A DNA stretch of 64,000 bases, taken from positions 3,038,001-3,102,000 of the forward strand of contig NC_014393.1 of NCBI RefSeq assembly GCF_000145275.1. Reading direction: 5' to 3'. This DNA is from Clostridium cellulovorans 743B (lineage in GTDB: Bacteria; Bacillota; Clostridia; Clostridiales; Clostridiaceae). The position numbers and the translations under genes are program-made. Under the pieces are notes generated by a model. The model saw nothing but the letters and a program-made list of their open reading frames with translations. It did no database searches and was not told where the DNA came from. Numbering within the stretch: position 1 is the first letter of the stretch; each line of letters opens with the position of its first letter. This document shows positions 26,201 through 35,505 of this stretch, one piece after another.

Positions 26201-27009
26201 GTTGGTCTAACTACAGCTGTCATTTGTAATGTTCCACCTATTGTATTGATCTTATTCTCATTTCCAGCACCATAAACTTCTACTGTGCTTTGTTCTTGAA
26301 CTAAAGTGCTCAAACTCGACACCTCAGTAGCAGATAAAGCTCTATTGTATATTCTAAATTCATCCATTTGTCCAATTAGTAATGGGTCGTTAAATTTAGA
26401 TTTACCAATATAGTTTTCAGTAGACCCTACTATACCACTTGGCTTATTTGTTGCATCAGTTTTTCTTGCTACTTCTACACCATTTTCATAGTATATCAAT
26501 GTATTATTTGATAATGTTACTGTTACATAAACCCATTGATTATTTACCTGTACTCCAGCCGGTGCTAAATCTTGTGGAGTCGAATTAACATTTAGTCCTA
26601 CATGTTTATTCTTACTTAAAAAGAAGAAATTATTAGCATCTTGTCCAAAGTCAAAAACTCTTGCCCAATCAAAAGAATTACTTTCGTAATTTACCCAAGT
26701 TGAAACAGTAATATCACTCAAGTTATCTAATAAACCATTAGGCAATTTAACATAACTACTTCCATCCAAATTTAGTGAACTACCTATTTTCCCTTGTGTA
26801 TTAATAGTTGCATTTCCAAAAACAGTACCATCATTGCTATTTCCTGAAATATCAACTACCTTATTATTAACTATATCGTTAAAAGCATAATTAAGAACTA
26901 ATCCATTTTGAAGGGTATCTACTGTTACAGCCTTAACAGCTGGGAATACTGATACCGTATTAATCGTAACCATAAACGCAGTTAAACATCCTAAAAATTT
27001 TTTTAACAA
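23290..27009 (-). CDS. LPXTG-anchored LamG-GH43 endo-arabinanase
   Basis: 1239 residues from a TTG at 27009, with GGGGGAAGACGA upstream. Order: signal peptide 1-27; LamG domain about 35-236; two Ig-like (Big2) repeats 243-327 and 328-418; GH43 five-bladed propeller about 455-760 with D460 (THDPSIFKDG), D582 (ALDPNIV) and E635 (RKNMEAPYIV); the endo-alpha-1,5-arabinanase C-terminal beta-barrel 765-880; another Big2 882-972; a Gly/Asp/Thr linker; a wall-proximal module 998-1187; and LPQTG at 1204-1208 with helix and RKK tail. It hydrolyses alpha-1,5-arabinan outside the cell and is sorted to the wall by sortase. A close paralogue follows downstream (27776-34168). Confidence 0.92.
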   Translation of the reverse strand: MLKKFLGCLTAFMVTINTVSVFPAVKAVTVDTLQNGLVLNYAFNDIVNNKVVDISGNSNDGTVFGNATINTQGKIGSSLNLDGSSYVKLPNGLLDNLSDITVSTWVNYESNSFDWARVFDFGQDANNFFFLSKNKHVGLNVNSTPQDLAPAGVQVNNQWVYVTVTLSNNTLIYYENGVEVARKTDATNKPSGIVGSTENYIGKSKFNDPLLIGQMDEFRIYNRALSATEVSSLSTLVQEQSTVEVYGAGNENKINTIGGTLQMTAVVRPTNEAVNWSVVNLDGTSTDLATIDSNGLLTGAKVGTVMVVATAKSNQAVTGSAKIAITQKVDSLSLSGAEGKNSIDTKAGKLQMISSASPSNATDTSVAWSVTDTNGNITNIASIDTNGILTARKDGNVVVTATAKDGSGATAKMTVSITGQAYVANEKLAAIAPQAPNEPLLYDVPNINNEAAWGTSNTHDPSIFKDGDWYYVFSTDYKVGGPTGVGLQVRKSQDLINWQWVGRVFNEIPAAAKAWSPNAENMWAPDVVKLGDTYYLYYTVSAFGTNTSFIGLATSKSIEGPWIDQGEVYKTKLGVDTDNALDPNIVTDANGDLWLSYGSFFSGLFVSKIDTTTGKLLTPGKGTQISASGTRKNMEAPYIVYNPQFKKYYLFMSYDDLAVDYNVRVAWSDSITGPYTDLSGNSMMNTPTDRDALYDIGTKLIGSYAFGTDPGWIAPGHNSVLNDNGNFYLVHHARGGADKNWSYLQVRKIVWSAEGKPMVSPERYAGEVEQKIDQSLIPGKWQTIVQNRLNNNKLTSTDITLYPNGKINDENGQSYWELTGDNTVTLNYYAPGVAPGDYWVDTVKVLPAWDYENWAPTVVFTGYNQGNTAVWGKQVESIVTKVTGITVSTGDNVLNITEKGGSLQLIATVNPTYATDASVTWSVVGLDGNATDLATISETGVLTAVKDGTVKVVALANDGSNVSGVAEVIISGQATTTGGDNTDGTGDDATGGDNTGDIEKIIIKPVVDNVLPVVVNVIDNKNGDTVITLAKEAMDVLTEVTINDINSIKDGTGNLVINLGSDMYIKLPYEVIDKSLLKDNSKVIFRTTIKENSDLYKDLKGINKVFSFEMLVVNGTEETVIHQFASGLVEVSVNLTDEQLNGLDKNKLVVLYYNDVTKSYEEMETTIDGNKITFKTPHFSDFIIAEKTQATGTSNTSNTTSVILPQTGSFVDSSLLLVAGLIIILSGLGIVLISRKKDA

Positions 27010-27117
27010 TCGTCTTCCCCCTTATGATTATATTTTAGATAAACCTAAATCAAATATTAAAAACCCTCCCTCCTTTAATAAATATAGCAAAACAAGAAAA
27101 TCGCTATATCCAAAAAA

Positions 27118-27298
27118 TATAAACGTTTTTACGAAAAACTTTCATTAATAATAATAACTCGATTAAAGAAAATTCTTGCATATTTAACACACTTTCTAAC
27201 TCAACTCATTAAGTGATCTATCTGATCCTTGCTAGTTTCATTATATACCACCAGAAAATCCACTTTAATTTCTCCTGAGAAAGGGAAACGTTTACGAC
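27118..27298. promoter_or_regulatory. two LacI/CcpA-type operator-like motifs in front of the arabinanase gene
   Basis: TATAAACGTTTTTACG (27118-27133) and GGGAAACGTTTACGAC (27283-27298) share AAACGTTT and a following ACG. The AACGTT centre is typical of LacI-family operators, including catabolite-responsive (cre) sites. They lie about 110 and 275 bases upstream of the start. They may bind a sugar regulator or CcpA; by eye the match to the full cre consensus is imperfect. Confidence 0.35.
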
Positions 27299-27473
27299 AA
27301 AGTTAGATGTATTTGGTTATATCGCCCTAATTTATTTTATTTCTTTATAAATTCATTATAATTGTAGCTTTATCTTTTGTCAATTTATATTTTATATAAA
27401 CATGAACCGTTTTATGTTTGTTTGTATTTACATACCAAAATCACCAACCCACCCCCGCATATATTGATCTTTA

Positions 27474-27535
27474 TCAATTATTTTTTTATCTATTATGAAT
27501 CAAATCAATTATTTTTTTATCTATTATGAATCAAA
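27474..27535. repeat. 31-base perfect tandem duplication between the two arabinanase genes
   Basis: Two immediately adjacent identical copies, 27474-27504 and 27505-27535, each beginning TCAATTATTTTTTTATC. The copies are A/T-rich and contain no recognisable motif. The 766-base gap 27010-27775 that holds them also contains the operator-like motifs and a terminator, but I see no gene. Confidence 0.85.
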
Positions 27536-27702
27536 GGTAATTAAATGATTTTTAATTCTTCTATCGCTTCATTACAATTCTTCTTTAGGTTAATAGCTTT
27601 CAAATATTAACAATGATATATTTTTTGTTGATATCTGGAATACTACAACTTATTATTAACATAAACCTTTATACTCAAAGTTAAAATAATTTACTGAACA
27701 TA

Positions 27703-27738
27703 AAAAGACACAGAGCACGCTTGCACCCTGTGTCTTTT
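27703..27738 (-). terminator. intrinsic terminator of the GH51/GH43 gene
   Basis: AAAAGACACAG (27703-27713) pairs with CTGTGTCTTTT (27728-27738), on the minus strand ending in CTTTTTAT. It is about 40 bases after the stop at 27776, and shares the ACACAG core with the terminator of the neighbouring paralogue. Confidence 0.8.
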
Positions 27739-27775
27739 ACATTTTTTTAACCGTAATTATATGATAATTTAATTA

Positions 27776-30700
27776 TCATCCTCGTATTGATTTTTTTCTT
27801 GATATTAGAACTACTCCTAAACCAAAGAGATAAATTATTATTCCACCTAATAATAATAGGTTACCATCAACAAAGCTACCTGTCTGAGGAAGAATAACGC
27901 TAGTTTTTTCTGTTGTTTGAGGTACACCACTAGTATTATCTGTTGTTTGAGGCGTTTGAACTACTGATTTTTCAGCAATAATAAATTCGCTGAAATGAGG
28001 AGTCTTAAAGGTTACTTTATTACCATTAACTACAGTTTCCATTTCCTCATATTTTTTTGTACTTTCGTTATAATATAAAACTACAAGTTTATTCTTATCT
28101 AAACCTTTCAAATCTTCATCTGTTAGGTTTATAGAAACTTCAGCTAATCCACTTGCAAATTGATGAATTACTGTTTCTTCTGTTCCATTTACAACTACCA
28201 TTTCAAAGCTGAATACTTTATTTATTCCCTTAAGATCTTTATATAAATCACTATTTTTCTTTACATGCGTTCTAAATATTATTTTAGCTCCATTCTTTAA
28301 TAATGATTTATCAATAAGGGTATAAGGTAATTTTATAGTCATATTATTTTCTAAATTAACTATAAGATTTCCTGTTCCAGTTAATATAGAATTGATATCA
28401 TTAATTGTTATATCTGTGATTTCATCAATAGCTTTGTTATCAAGATTTATAACAGTATTTCCATCTTTGTTATCAATAACATTAACTATTACTTGTAATA
28501 CTCCATCTACTACAGGTTTTATTATTATTTTTTCTGTATCTACTGGCTTATCGTCTGGATTAACAACAGTTGCTTGTCCTGATATTTTGATTTCTACAGT
28601 TCCAACAACCCCTGAACCATCATTAGCTGTAGCAACAACTTTTACGCTACCATCTTTAACAGCTGTCAATACACCTGTTTCATCGATAGTTACTAAATCT
28701 GTAGCATTACCATCTACTCCTACAACTGACCACGTTACAGAGCTATCATCAGCATAGCTTGGGTTAACTTCTGCTATCATTTGAAGTTTTCCACCCTTTT
28801 CTGAGATAGATAAAAGATTTTCTTTTGTTGAAACTTTTATTTCAGTTACTTTTGCATTAATTTCTCCTACTTGTTTTCCCCATACTTCTGTATTTGCTTG
28901 ATTATATCCAGTAAATACTAATGTAGGTTTCCAGTTTTCATAATCCCATGCTGGAAGAACTTTAACTGTATCTACCCAGTAATCTCCTGGTGCTTTACCT
29001 GGATCATAATAATTAAGAGTTAATGTATTATCTCCTGTAAGCTTCCAGAAACTTTGTCCATTTTCATCATTGATCTTTCCATTTGCATATAAGGTTATAT
29101 CCGTAGAAGTAAGTTTGTTGTTATTTAATCTGTTTTGTACAATTGTTTGCCATTTTCCAGCAATTAAACTTTGGTCAATTTTTTGTTCTTGTTCTCCAGC
29201 ATATCTTTCTGGTGAAACTGCTGGTTTACCATCTGCTGACCAAACAATTTTTCTAACTTGTAGATATGCCCAGTTCTTATCAACCCCACCTCTAGCGTGG
29301 TGAACAAGATAGAAGTTGCCATTATCATTTAATACAGAATTATGACCTGGTGCCATCCAACCTGGATCATTTCCAAAAGCATAACTTCCTATTAATTTTG
29401 TACCAATATCATATAATGCATCTCTATCAGTTGGAGTTTCCATCATTGATTTTCCATTTAAATCTGTATATGGACCATCTATTTTATCTGACCATGCAAC
29501 TCTAACATTATAGTCTACACCTAAGTCATCGTAAGACATAAATAAATAGTATTTTTTAAATTCTGGATTGTACACAATATATGGTGCTTCCATATTCTTT
29601 CTTGTTCCAGTAGCTGATATTTGTGTACCCTTTCCTGGAGTCACTAATTTTCCTGTTGTCTTATCTATTTTTGATACAAATATTCCACTAAAGAATGAAC
29701 CATAAGCAAGCCACAAATCACCATTGGCATCAGCAACTATGTTAGGATCTAAAGCATTATCAGTATCAATGCCTTTCTTAGTCTTGTAAACTTCACCTTG
29801 GTCTGTCCATGGACCTTCAATTGATTTACTTGTTGCAACACCAATAAAGGAGTTATTAGTTCCAAAACCTGAAACAGTATAGTATAAGTAATAAGTATCA
29901 CCTATCTTCACAACATCTGGAGCCCACATATTTTCAGCACCTGTAGCCCAAGCTTTAGCTGCTCCTGGAATTTCAGTGAACGCTCTTCCAACCCATTGCC
30001 AATTAATAAGATCTTTAGATTTTCTTACTTGAAGACCAACACCAGTTGCTCCCCCTACTTTATAATCTGTTGAGAATACATAGTACCATTCTCCATCTTT
30101 AAAGATAGAAGGATCATGTGTATTGCTTGTTCCCCAAGCTGCATCATTATTTATATTTTCTACATCATATAAAAGTGGTTCATTTGGTTCTTGAGGGCAT
30201 ATCGCTGCTAATTTTTCATTTTCAACGATTGTTTGTCCTGTAATAGTTATGTCTAATTTTGCAGTTACAGCAGAGCCATCCTTTGCTGTAGCTACTGCAA
30301 ATACGCTTCCATCTTTTCTAGCCTTAACAACACCATTTTCATCAATTGTAGCAACATTTGTTATCTTTCCATCAGCATCTGTAAGTGCCCAAGTTACAGT
30401 TTTATCAGTAGCGTTACTTGGTAAAGCTTTTGACATTACTTGTAACGTTCCACCTTTAGTAGTTATAGAGGCCTTTCCTTCTGCGCCACTTAAAGTTAAT
30501 GAATCAACCTTTTGGGTAATAACAACCTTTGCAAATCCATAAACTGAAGAGTCACTTTTTGTTGTAGCTACTACCATTACAGTTCCAGTCTTTTTACTTG
30601 TAAGTAATCCATTAGCGTCAATTGAAGCTAAGTCAGTAGTTCTTCCATCTAAATCTACAACAGCCCAATCTACTGATTCACCACTTGGTGTTACTGTTGC

Positions 30701-33700
30701 TGCCATTTGTAATGTGTCACCAACTGTATCTATTTTATTTACACCAGTTGTGCTATAAACTTCTACAGTATTTTGAGGAGCTAAAGTATTTAATTGTGTT
30801 ATTTCTGAAGCAGATAACGCTCTGTTGTATATTCTAAATTCATCCATTTTTGCTTTTAATAATGGATCGCTAAACTTAGATTTACCAATATAATTTTCAG
30901 TAGCAGCTTTTAAACCACTTGGTTTATTTGTTACATCTGTTTTTCTCGCAACTTCTACTCCATTTTCATAATAAATCATTGTATTGTTTGATAATGTAAC
31001 TGCCACATGTATCCACGTATCATTCACCTGTGCTCCAGCTGGTGCTAAGTCTTGTGGAGTTGAGTTTACATTTAATCCAACATGTTTGTTCTTACTTAAG
31101 AAGAAGAAGTTATTGCTGTTACTTCCAAAGTCAAAAACCCTTTCCCAATCAGCTGATCCAGATGAGTATTTTACCCATGTAGCTATAGTAATATCATTTA
31201 AATCATCTAATAAGCCGTTTGGTAGTTTAACGTATCCATTTCCATCAAGATTTAACCCTTGTCCAAACTTGCTGTCATTTGATAGATTTGCTGAATTCCC
31301 TAAAGTTCCGTTATTACTATTTCCTGATAAATCCGTAAGAGAAGAACCTACCTTATTATCAAAGTTATAATATACTTTTAGTCCAGTTTTTAAAGAATCT
31401 TCTGCTGTACCTTTCTTTATTCTTAATACAGCTACTGAATTTTCTTTTGCTGTATAAGTAAAGTTTTTTGAAAGTCCATAGATATTATTCTTTACACTAG
31501 TAACTTTAGTTTTGCTTGCAAAACTATTAACATCTGCTTGACTTGCTGATGAAACTATTTCTTCAGTACCTTGAGCTTTTACGTTATCAACACCGTTAAG
31601 ATTAATTTTTACATCTTTAGCAGTTGCCGTAGTATTAACAACTTTAACAATTATATCGCCAGTCTTTGAATCAACGCTTGATGAAGTGTAAACATCTTTT
31701 TCTAATATTTCATCATTGAATTCGTTAGTTAACACACCATCAATATAACACTTAATGCTACTTCCGTTTACTTCTATTTTAATGTCATATTCTTTACCAG
31801 TAACAACATTACCGTTATATGGAGCTGGAGCTTCACTAACAACTGCTTTAGTGCCATTTAAGGATTTTTCCATTACAGTTCTTGAGTTATTCCATCCACC
31901 AATATTTAACCAATAGAAGTTACTTGTATCTCTTGCACCTACACCAATTAAGAAACCTTCATTACCGCTAGTCTTTTTAGCCTTTACACTTAAAGTGTAG
32001 TTTTGCCACTTATCATTATTAATATAAGTTCTACAATCTTCTAAAAGATCAGTTAGAACTAGCTTACCATCTTTAACAGTCCAATTTCCTGTTCCTTTTT
32101 TCCAATCAGTTTTAGCAGTACTAAAATCGTCTGAGAAGATTACTTGATTTGTTGTATTATCTTTTACAACAACATCATCATATTCTACACCTGACATCCA
32201 TGATCCCAGTACGATTCCACCTTTTATATCATCTTCTATAGTTTTATATCTATTCATTGATGATTCAAGTAATTGTGTACCAGTGTTTGTACTAAATAAT
32301 TTTTGTACATAATAGTTAGGAGTTGCATAACTTTCAGCACCATTGAACCAAATCATATCTGGACTCCATTGAGTGTCATCATCTTTTGCAAATAATGGTG
32401 CATATGATGCCATCTTTACAACATCAGAGTTCTTTTCTATTCCAGTAAGATATGCAGCCTCAGCTAACGCTGATTTTAAAGTATTACTTTTTGAAGCATA
32501 TTCACCTATAAATACCTTTGCTCCATTTCTGTCAAAGTTGTCATATCTATGGGTATTTTCAAGGAACCATTGTGGATCCATGTAGTAATGCTCATCAACT
32601 ATTGTGTCATTAGCTTTTTGTTTTATCCAATTCCAAGCATTTGTGTATTCCGTTCCACTAGCTGAAGGTCCTGAAGTAGAAATTAAGGTGATTTCTGGAT
32701 GTTTAACTTTTAATACGCTTTGGAAAGCTTCAAATCTAACATAGAAATCATTTCCCCATTGCTCATTTCCTACAGATAAATATTTAAGATTAAATGGCTC
32801 CGGATGTCCACTTGCAGCTCTCTTAGCTCCCCAAGTTGTTGTAACATCACCATTTGCATATTCGATTAAATCTAAGGCATCTTGTATATACTTGTCTAAT
32901 TCATTTAATGGAACTAAATATGAGCTTACTCCATTAACACCTCTAGCTTGACAAGTCATTCCAACGTTTACAACAGGCACTGGAACCGCACCTAAATCCT
33001 CACAAAGTTGAAAATATTCATAATATCCCAATCCATAAGATTGATAATATCCCCAGATATTTTCATTTAACTTTCTTTCTTCAACATTTCCAATTGTATC
33101 CTTCCAATTGTACATGTTTTCTTTTGTACTACCTTCAATTACGCACCCCCCAGGGAAACGTAAGAATTTTGGTTCCATATCATCAATTAATTGAACTAAA
33201 TCTTTTCTTAATCCATACTTTCTTCCCTTCCAAGTATCTTGAGGGAATAAAGAGATCATATCAAGATTTATTTTTCCAGCATCTTTTTTGTAAACTACTA
33301 ACTTTGCTTTTAAAGTATCACTATTAGCAGTTAATGTACCTTCATACTTTGTCCAATTGTTAGTAAAACCATTAATAGTTACTGTATTTGATAATACAGT
33401 TCCATCTTCTGCTTCTAATCTAACTAATAAATCTCCAGATGTATTATCTACATCTCTAGCCCATACTGAAAAATCATATACGCTGTCTTTTTTGATTGAT
33501 ATACCTTTGTAACCATCATTAACTATTCTAAAGCCATCACCAGCAGCAGTAGAATCAAATTCTAAATAATGAGTATTATTTGAGTTTAATGGATTTACAT
33601 TTTTAACCGTTAAAGTTCCATTACTTGTACCTTTTTTATCAATAGTCCAAGAATCAAGAGATGTTTTAAATTCAAAGGAACTATTCTCAACAAGTTCAGC

Positions 33701-34168
33701 ATATAAACCACCATCAGCACCGTGGTTTATATCTTCAAAGAACAATCCAACTAATGTATCACTAATGTCAAACTTCTCTTTATCAACATTTACATCTAGT
33801 AAATAATTTGGCACTCCACTTGGTAATACTGTAGCAGTAAAAGTTTTTGTGTCAACAGCATTTCCCTTAGAAAGAGTAGCAGTAAGTGTTACCTCCGCAG
33901 AATTACTTCCACTAGGATTTGTTACTATTCCATCATTATTAATTACAGCTTCATCACTTGAAGACCAAGCTATGGTTACGCCTTTATCTCCAGTTTTAAG
34001 CAACTGTAAGTCGCTCGTAACTTCACTTAAATCGCCAAGTTCTAATGAACTTTTTGCATTAGCAACTAATTCTGTATCAGTTACACTTTGCATCATTAGG
34101 CTGTAAACCTCATCACTTGATAAAGCTCTATTGTATATTCTAAAATCGTCTATTTTTCCTCTTAACAT
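27776..34168 (-). CDS. GH51-LamG-GH43 arabinan-degrading wall protein, 5'-truncated at the junction
   Basis: 2130 residues as read from the ATG at 34168. Residues 1-25 (GKIDDFRIYNRALSSDEV) are only the tail of a LamG domain. A Big-like domain follows at 30-115, then a GH51 alpha-L-arabinofuranosidase at about 120-920, with acid/base E469 (SVGNEQWGN) and nucleophile E556 (FIGEYASK) and an inserted concanavalin-like region at about 676-820. LamG spans 925-1125, two Big2 repeats 1135-1312, GH43 about 1347-1652 (D1352, D1474, E1527), an arabinanase C-terminal barrel, Big2, and LPQTG at 2093 with anchor. Residues 925-2130 are a near-duplicate of the 1239-residue protein. It has no signal peptide, so export is lost. 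It remains open, which suggests a recent event. Confidence 0.9.
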   Translation of the reverse strand: MLRGKIDDFRIYNRALSSDEVYSLMMQSVTDTELVANAKSSLELGDLSEVTSDLQLLKTGDKGVTIAWSSSDEAVINNDGIVTNPSGSNSAEVTLTATLSKGNAVDTKTFTATVLPSGVPNYLLDVNVDKEKFDISDTLVGLFFEDINHGADGGLYAELVENSSFEFKTSLDSWTIDKKGTSNGTLTVKNVNPLNSNNTHYLEFDSTAAGDGFRIVNDGYKGISIKKDSVYDFSVWARDVDNTSGDLLVRLEAEDGTVLSNTVTINGFTNNWTKYEGTLTANSDTLKAKLVVYKKDAGKINLDMISLFPQDTWKGRKYGLRKDLVQLIDDMEPKFLRFPGGCVIEGSTKENMYNWKDTIGNVEERKLNENIWGYYQSYGLGYYEYFQLCEDLGAVPVPVVNVGMTCQARGVNGVSSYLVPLNELDKYIQDALDLIEYANGDVTTTWGAKRAASGHPEPFNLKYLSVGNEQWGNDFYVRFEAFQSVLKVKHPEITLISTSGPSASGTEYTNAWNWIKQKANDTIVDEHYYMDPQWFLENTHRYDNFDRNGAKVFIGEYASKSNTLKSALAEAAYLTGIEKNSDVVKMASYAPLFAKDDDTQWSPDMIWFNGAESYATPNYYVQKLFSTNTGTQLLESSMNRYKTIEDDIKGGIVLGSWMSGVEYDDVVVKDNTTNQVIFSDDFSTAKTDWKKGTGNWTVKDGKLVLTDLLEDCRTYINNDKWQNYTLSVKAKKTSGNEGFLIGVGARDTSNFYWLNIGGWNNSRTVMEKSLNGTKAVVSEAPAPYNGNVVTGKEYDIKIEVNGSSIKCYIDGVLTNEFNDEILEKDVYTSSSVDSKTGDIIVKVVNTTATAKDVKINLNGVDNVKAQGTEEIVSSASQADVNSFASKTKVTSVKNNIYGLSKNFTYTAKENSVAVLRIKKGTAEDSLKTGLKVYYNFDNKVGSSLTDLSGNSNNGTLGNSANLSNDSKFGQGLNLDGNGYVKLPNGLLDDLNDITIATWVKYSSGSADWERVFDFGSNSNNFFFLSKNKHVGLNVNSTPQDLAPAGAQVNDTWIHVAVTLSNNTMIYYENGVEVARKTDVTNKPSGLKAATENYIGKSKFSDPLLKAKMDEFRIYNRALSASEITQLNTLAPQNTVEVYSTTGVNKIDTVGDTLQMAATVTPSGESVDWAVVDLDGRTTDLASIDANGLLTSKKTGTVMVVATTKSDSSVYGFAKVVITQKVDSLTLSGAEGKASITTKGGTLQVMSKALPSNATDKTVTWALTDADGKITNVATIDENGVVKARKDGSVFAVATAKDGSAVTAKLDITITGQTIVENEKLAAICPQEPNEPLLYDVENINNDAAWGTSNTHDPSIFKDGEWYYVFSTDYKVGGATGVGLQVRKSKDLINWQWVGRAFTEIPGAAKAWATGAENMWAPDVVKIGDTYYLYYTVSGFGTNNSFIGVATSKSIEGPWTDQGEVYKTKKGIDTDNALDPNIVADANGDLWLAYGSFFSGIFVSKIDKTTGKLVTPGKGTQISATGTRKNMEAPYIVYNPEFKKYYLFMSYDDLGVDYNVRVAWSDKIDGPYTDLNGKSMMETPTDRDALYDIGTKLIGSYAFGNDPGWMAPGHNSVLNDNGNFYLVHHARGGVDKNWAYLQVRKIVWSADGKPAVSPERYAGEQEQKIDQSLIAGKWQTIVQNRLNNNKLTSTDITLYANGKINDENGQSFWKLTGDNTLTLNYYDPGKAPGDYWVDTVKVLPAWDYENWKPTLVFTGYNQANTEVWGKQVGEINAKVTEIKVSTKENLLSISEKGGKLQMIAEVNPSYADDSSVTWSVVGVDGNATDLVTIDETGVLTAVKDGSVKVVATANDGSGVVGTVEIKISGQATVVNPDDKPVDTEKIIIKPVVDGVLQVIVNVIDNKDGNTVINLDNKAIDEITDITINDINSILTGTGNLIVNLENNMTIKLPYTLIDKSLLKNGAKIIFRTHVKKNSDLYKDLKGINKVFSFEMVVVNGTEETVIHQFASGLAEVSINLTDEDLKGLDKNKLVVLYYNESTKKYEEMETVVNGNKVTFKTPHFSEFIIAEKSVVQTPQTTDNTSGVPQTTEKTSVILPQTGSFVDGNLLLLGGIIIYLFGLGVVLISRKKSIRG

Positions 34169-34460
34169 TAGCTCCTAATTCAAAACTTTTCTCTAAATAC
34201 TTTTTATCAGTAATAGATGTAAACATTATAATGATTATATTTTTTTTACTTTTCCTAATTGTTTCTAAGGTTTCTATTCCCGTTAATCCTGGCATAACTA
34301 TATCTAATAGAATAATATCTACATTTTCAGAATCTATTATGTTAAGAGCTTCTTCTCCAGAGTTTGCAGTTATAGTACTACAATTGATGCCACTAGTACT
34401 TATTACTTCTTGAGCTGTTATTATATTAAATTTACTATCATCTACAATAAGTATTTTCAT
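34140..34460 (-). pseudogene. truncated receiver (REC) domain gene fused to glycosidase DNA
   Basis: 106 residues. It begins KILIVDDSKFN with phospho-acceptor D53 (LLDIVMPGLTG), matching a CheY-like receiver, and runs through ELGAN. There the family would continue D-Y-I-x-K-P, but instead it reads KRKNRRF and stops. The conserved Lys and the last helix are therefore missing. The bases after ELGAN belong to the LamG tail of the glycosidase gene, read in another frame; the two ORFs overlap by 29 bases. This is the cut end of the fourth gene of the signalling operon that starts at 37973. Confidence 0.85.
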
Positions 34461-34470
34461 GTTACCCTCC

Positions 34471-35505
34471 CTAACTTTGAACTTGGAAGTTGGTATTAAC
34501 AGTTATCAAAAGTTTTTCAGTATTAATGATTAATTTAGCACCAATAATTTTACATATTTCCTCTAATAAATTTATTATTATTTTTGCTTGTATATCATTA
34601 CTTAATTCTTCCATACTACTTTTATTTTTTATCAATAAATTTATACATAAGCTATTAGTATTTATTATATCTATGATGATATCCTGGTTATCACAATGAT
34701 TACTAACTATATTAATAATGCTATCCAATACCATAGTAAAGGTTTTTTTATTGCCCCAATATGTGATATTTTTTATTGATTCATTCTGAAATATTATATT
34801 TGCACCTGATTCTTTGACTTTATTAAATCTATCATTGAATATACTTATAGTAAAAGATTCTTTAATCGTCGGAACTGTATCTATATATTCAAAAAAAGTC
34901 TTGTCTAACAAACTGTTGATTTGCTTTTTTACCTGATTGCTATTATTTGTTTCACTAGTACCTTTAGAATTTATATCTTTCAAATTCAGAAATTTTCTTG
35001 TTATTATCTTTATTGCTCCAATATCTGCTTGATTATTTCTTATTAACATATTGTTGTTATCAAGCATCTTTTTATATAGCTTATTCTTTTCTTCTAACTG
35101 AGACTTTATTATTTCATTTTCTTTTTTTAAAGAATAATACTGTAAGGCTTCTTTGATTGCGGGAAGGAATTCTCTTTCATTATCCCAAGGCTTTGTTATA
35201 TATTTAAACACACCTACTTTGTTTACCGTAGCAATTACTTGAGGTATTTGAGCATAACCAGATAAAACCATTCTTATAGTATTAGGGGAAATTTCTTTAA
35301 CTTTATCTAGTAATTCTAACCCGTTCATCTTAGGCATTCTCATGTCTGTAACTATAACTGATATTTCATTGTCTTCAAATAAAGCTAAAGCTGCTTCTCC
35401 ATTTGTAGCAATCAAAGTTTTAAATTCTTCACCAATAGTAGCTCTCCTTATAGAATTAAGTATATTAACTTCATCATCAACAAAAAGGACATTGAGCATA
35501 TCCAT
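34471..35505 (-). CDS. REC-domain protein with coiled-coil and unrecognised C-terminal domain
   Basis: 344 residues from the ATG at 35505, preceded by GGGGGAG; an in-frame ATG at 35553 lacks a site. Residues 1-120 are a receiver domain with acceptor D54 (VTDMRMPKMNG) and conserved KPW near 109. Residues about 125-170 look coiled-coil (KKENEIIKSQLEEKNKLYKK). The C-terminal 170 residues have no motif that I recognise; they lack histidine-kinase catalytic boxes. It overlaps the REC-HDOD gene's stop by 29 bases. Its role as an intermediate of the phosphorelay is inferred. Confidence 0.82.
   Translation of the reverse strand: MDMLNVLFVDDEVNILNSIRRATIGEEFKTLIATNGEAALALFEDNEISVIVTDMRMPKMNGLELLDKVKEISPNTIRMVLSGYAQIPQVIATVNKVGVFKYITKPWDNEREFLPAIKEALQYYSLKKENEIIKSQLEEKNKLYKKMLDNNNMLIRNNQADIGAIKIITRKFLNLKDINSKGTSETNNSNQVKKQINSLLDKTFFEYIDTVPTIKESFTISIFNDRFNKVKESGANIIFQNESIKNITYWGNKKTFTMVLDSIINIVSNHCDNQDIIIDIINTNSLCINLLIKNKSSMEELSNDIQAKIIINLLEEICKIIGAKLIINTEKLLITVNTNFQVQS

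Noticed and set aside
27474..27535. A possible CRISPR-like repeat
   Set aside because: There are only two copies, directly adjacent with no spacer, so it is a simple tandem duplication.
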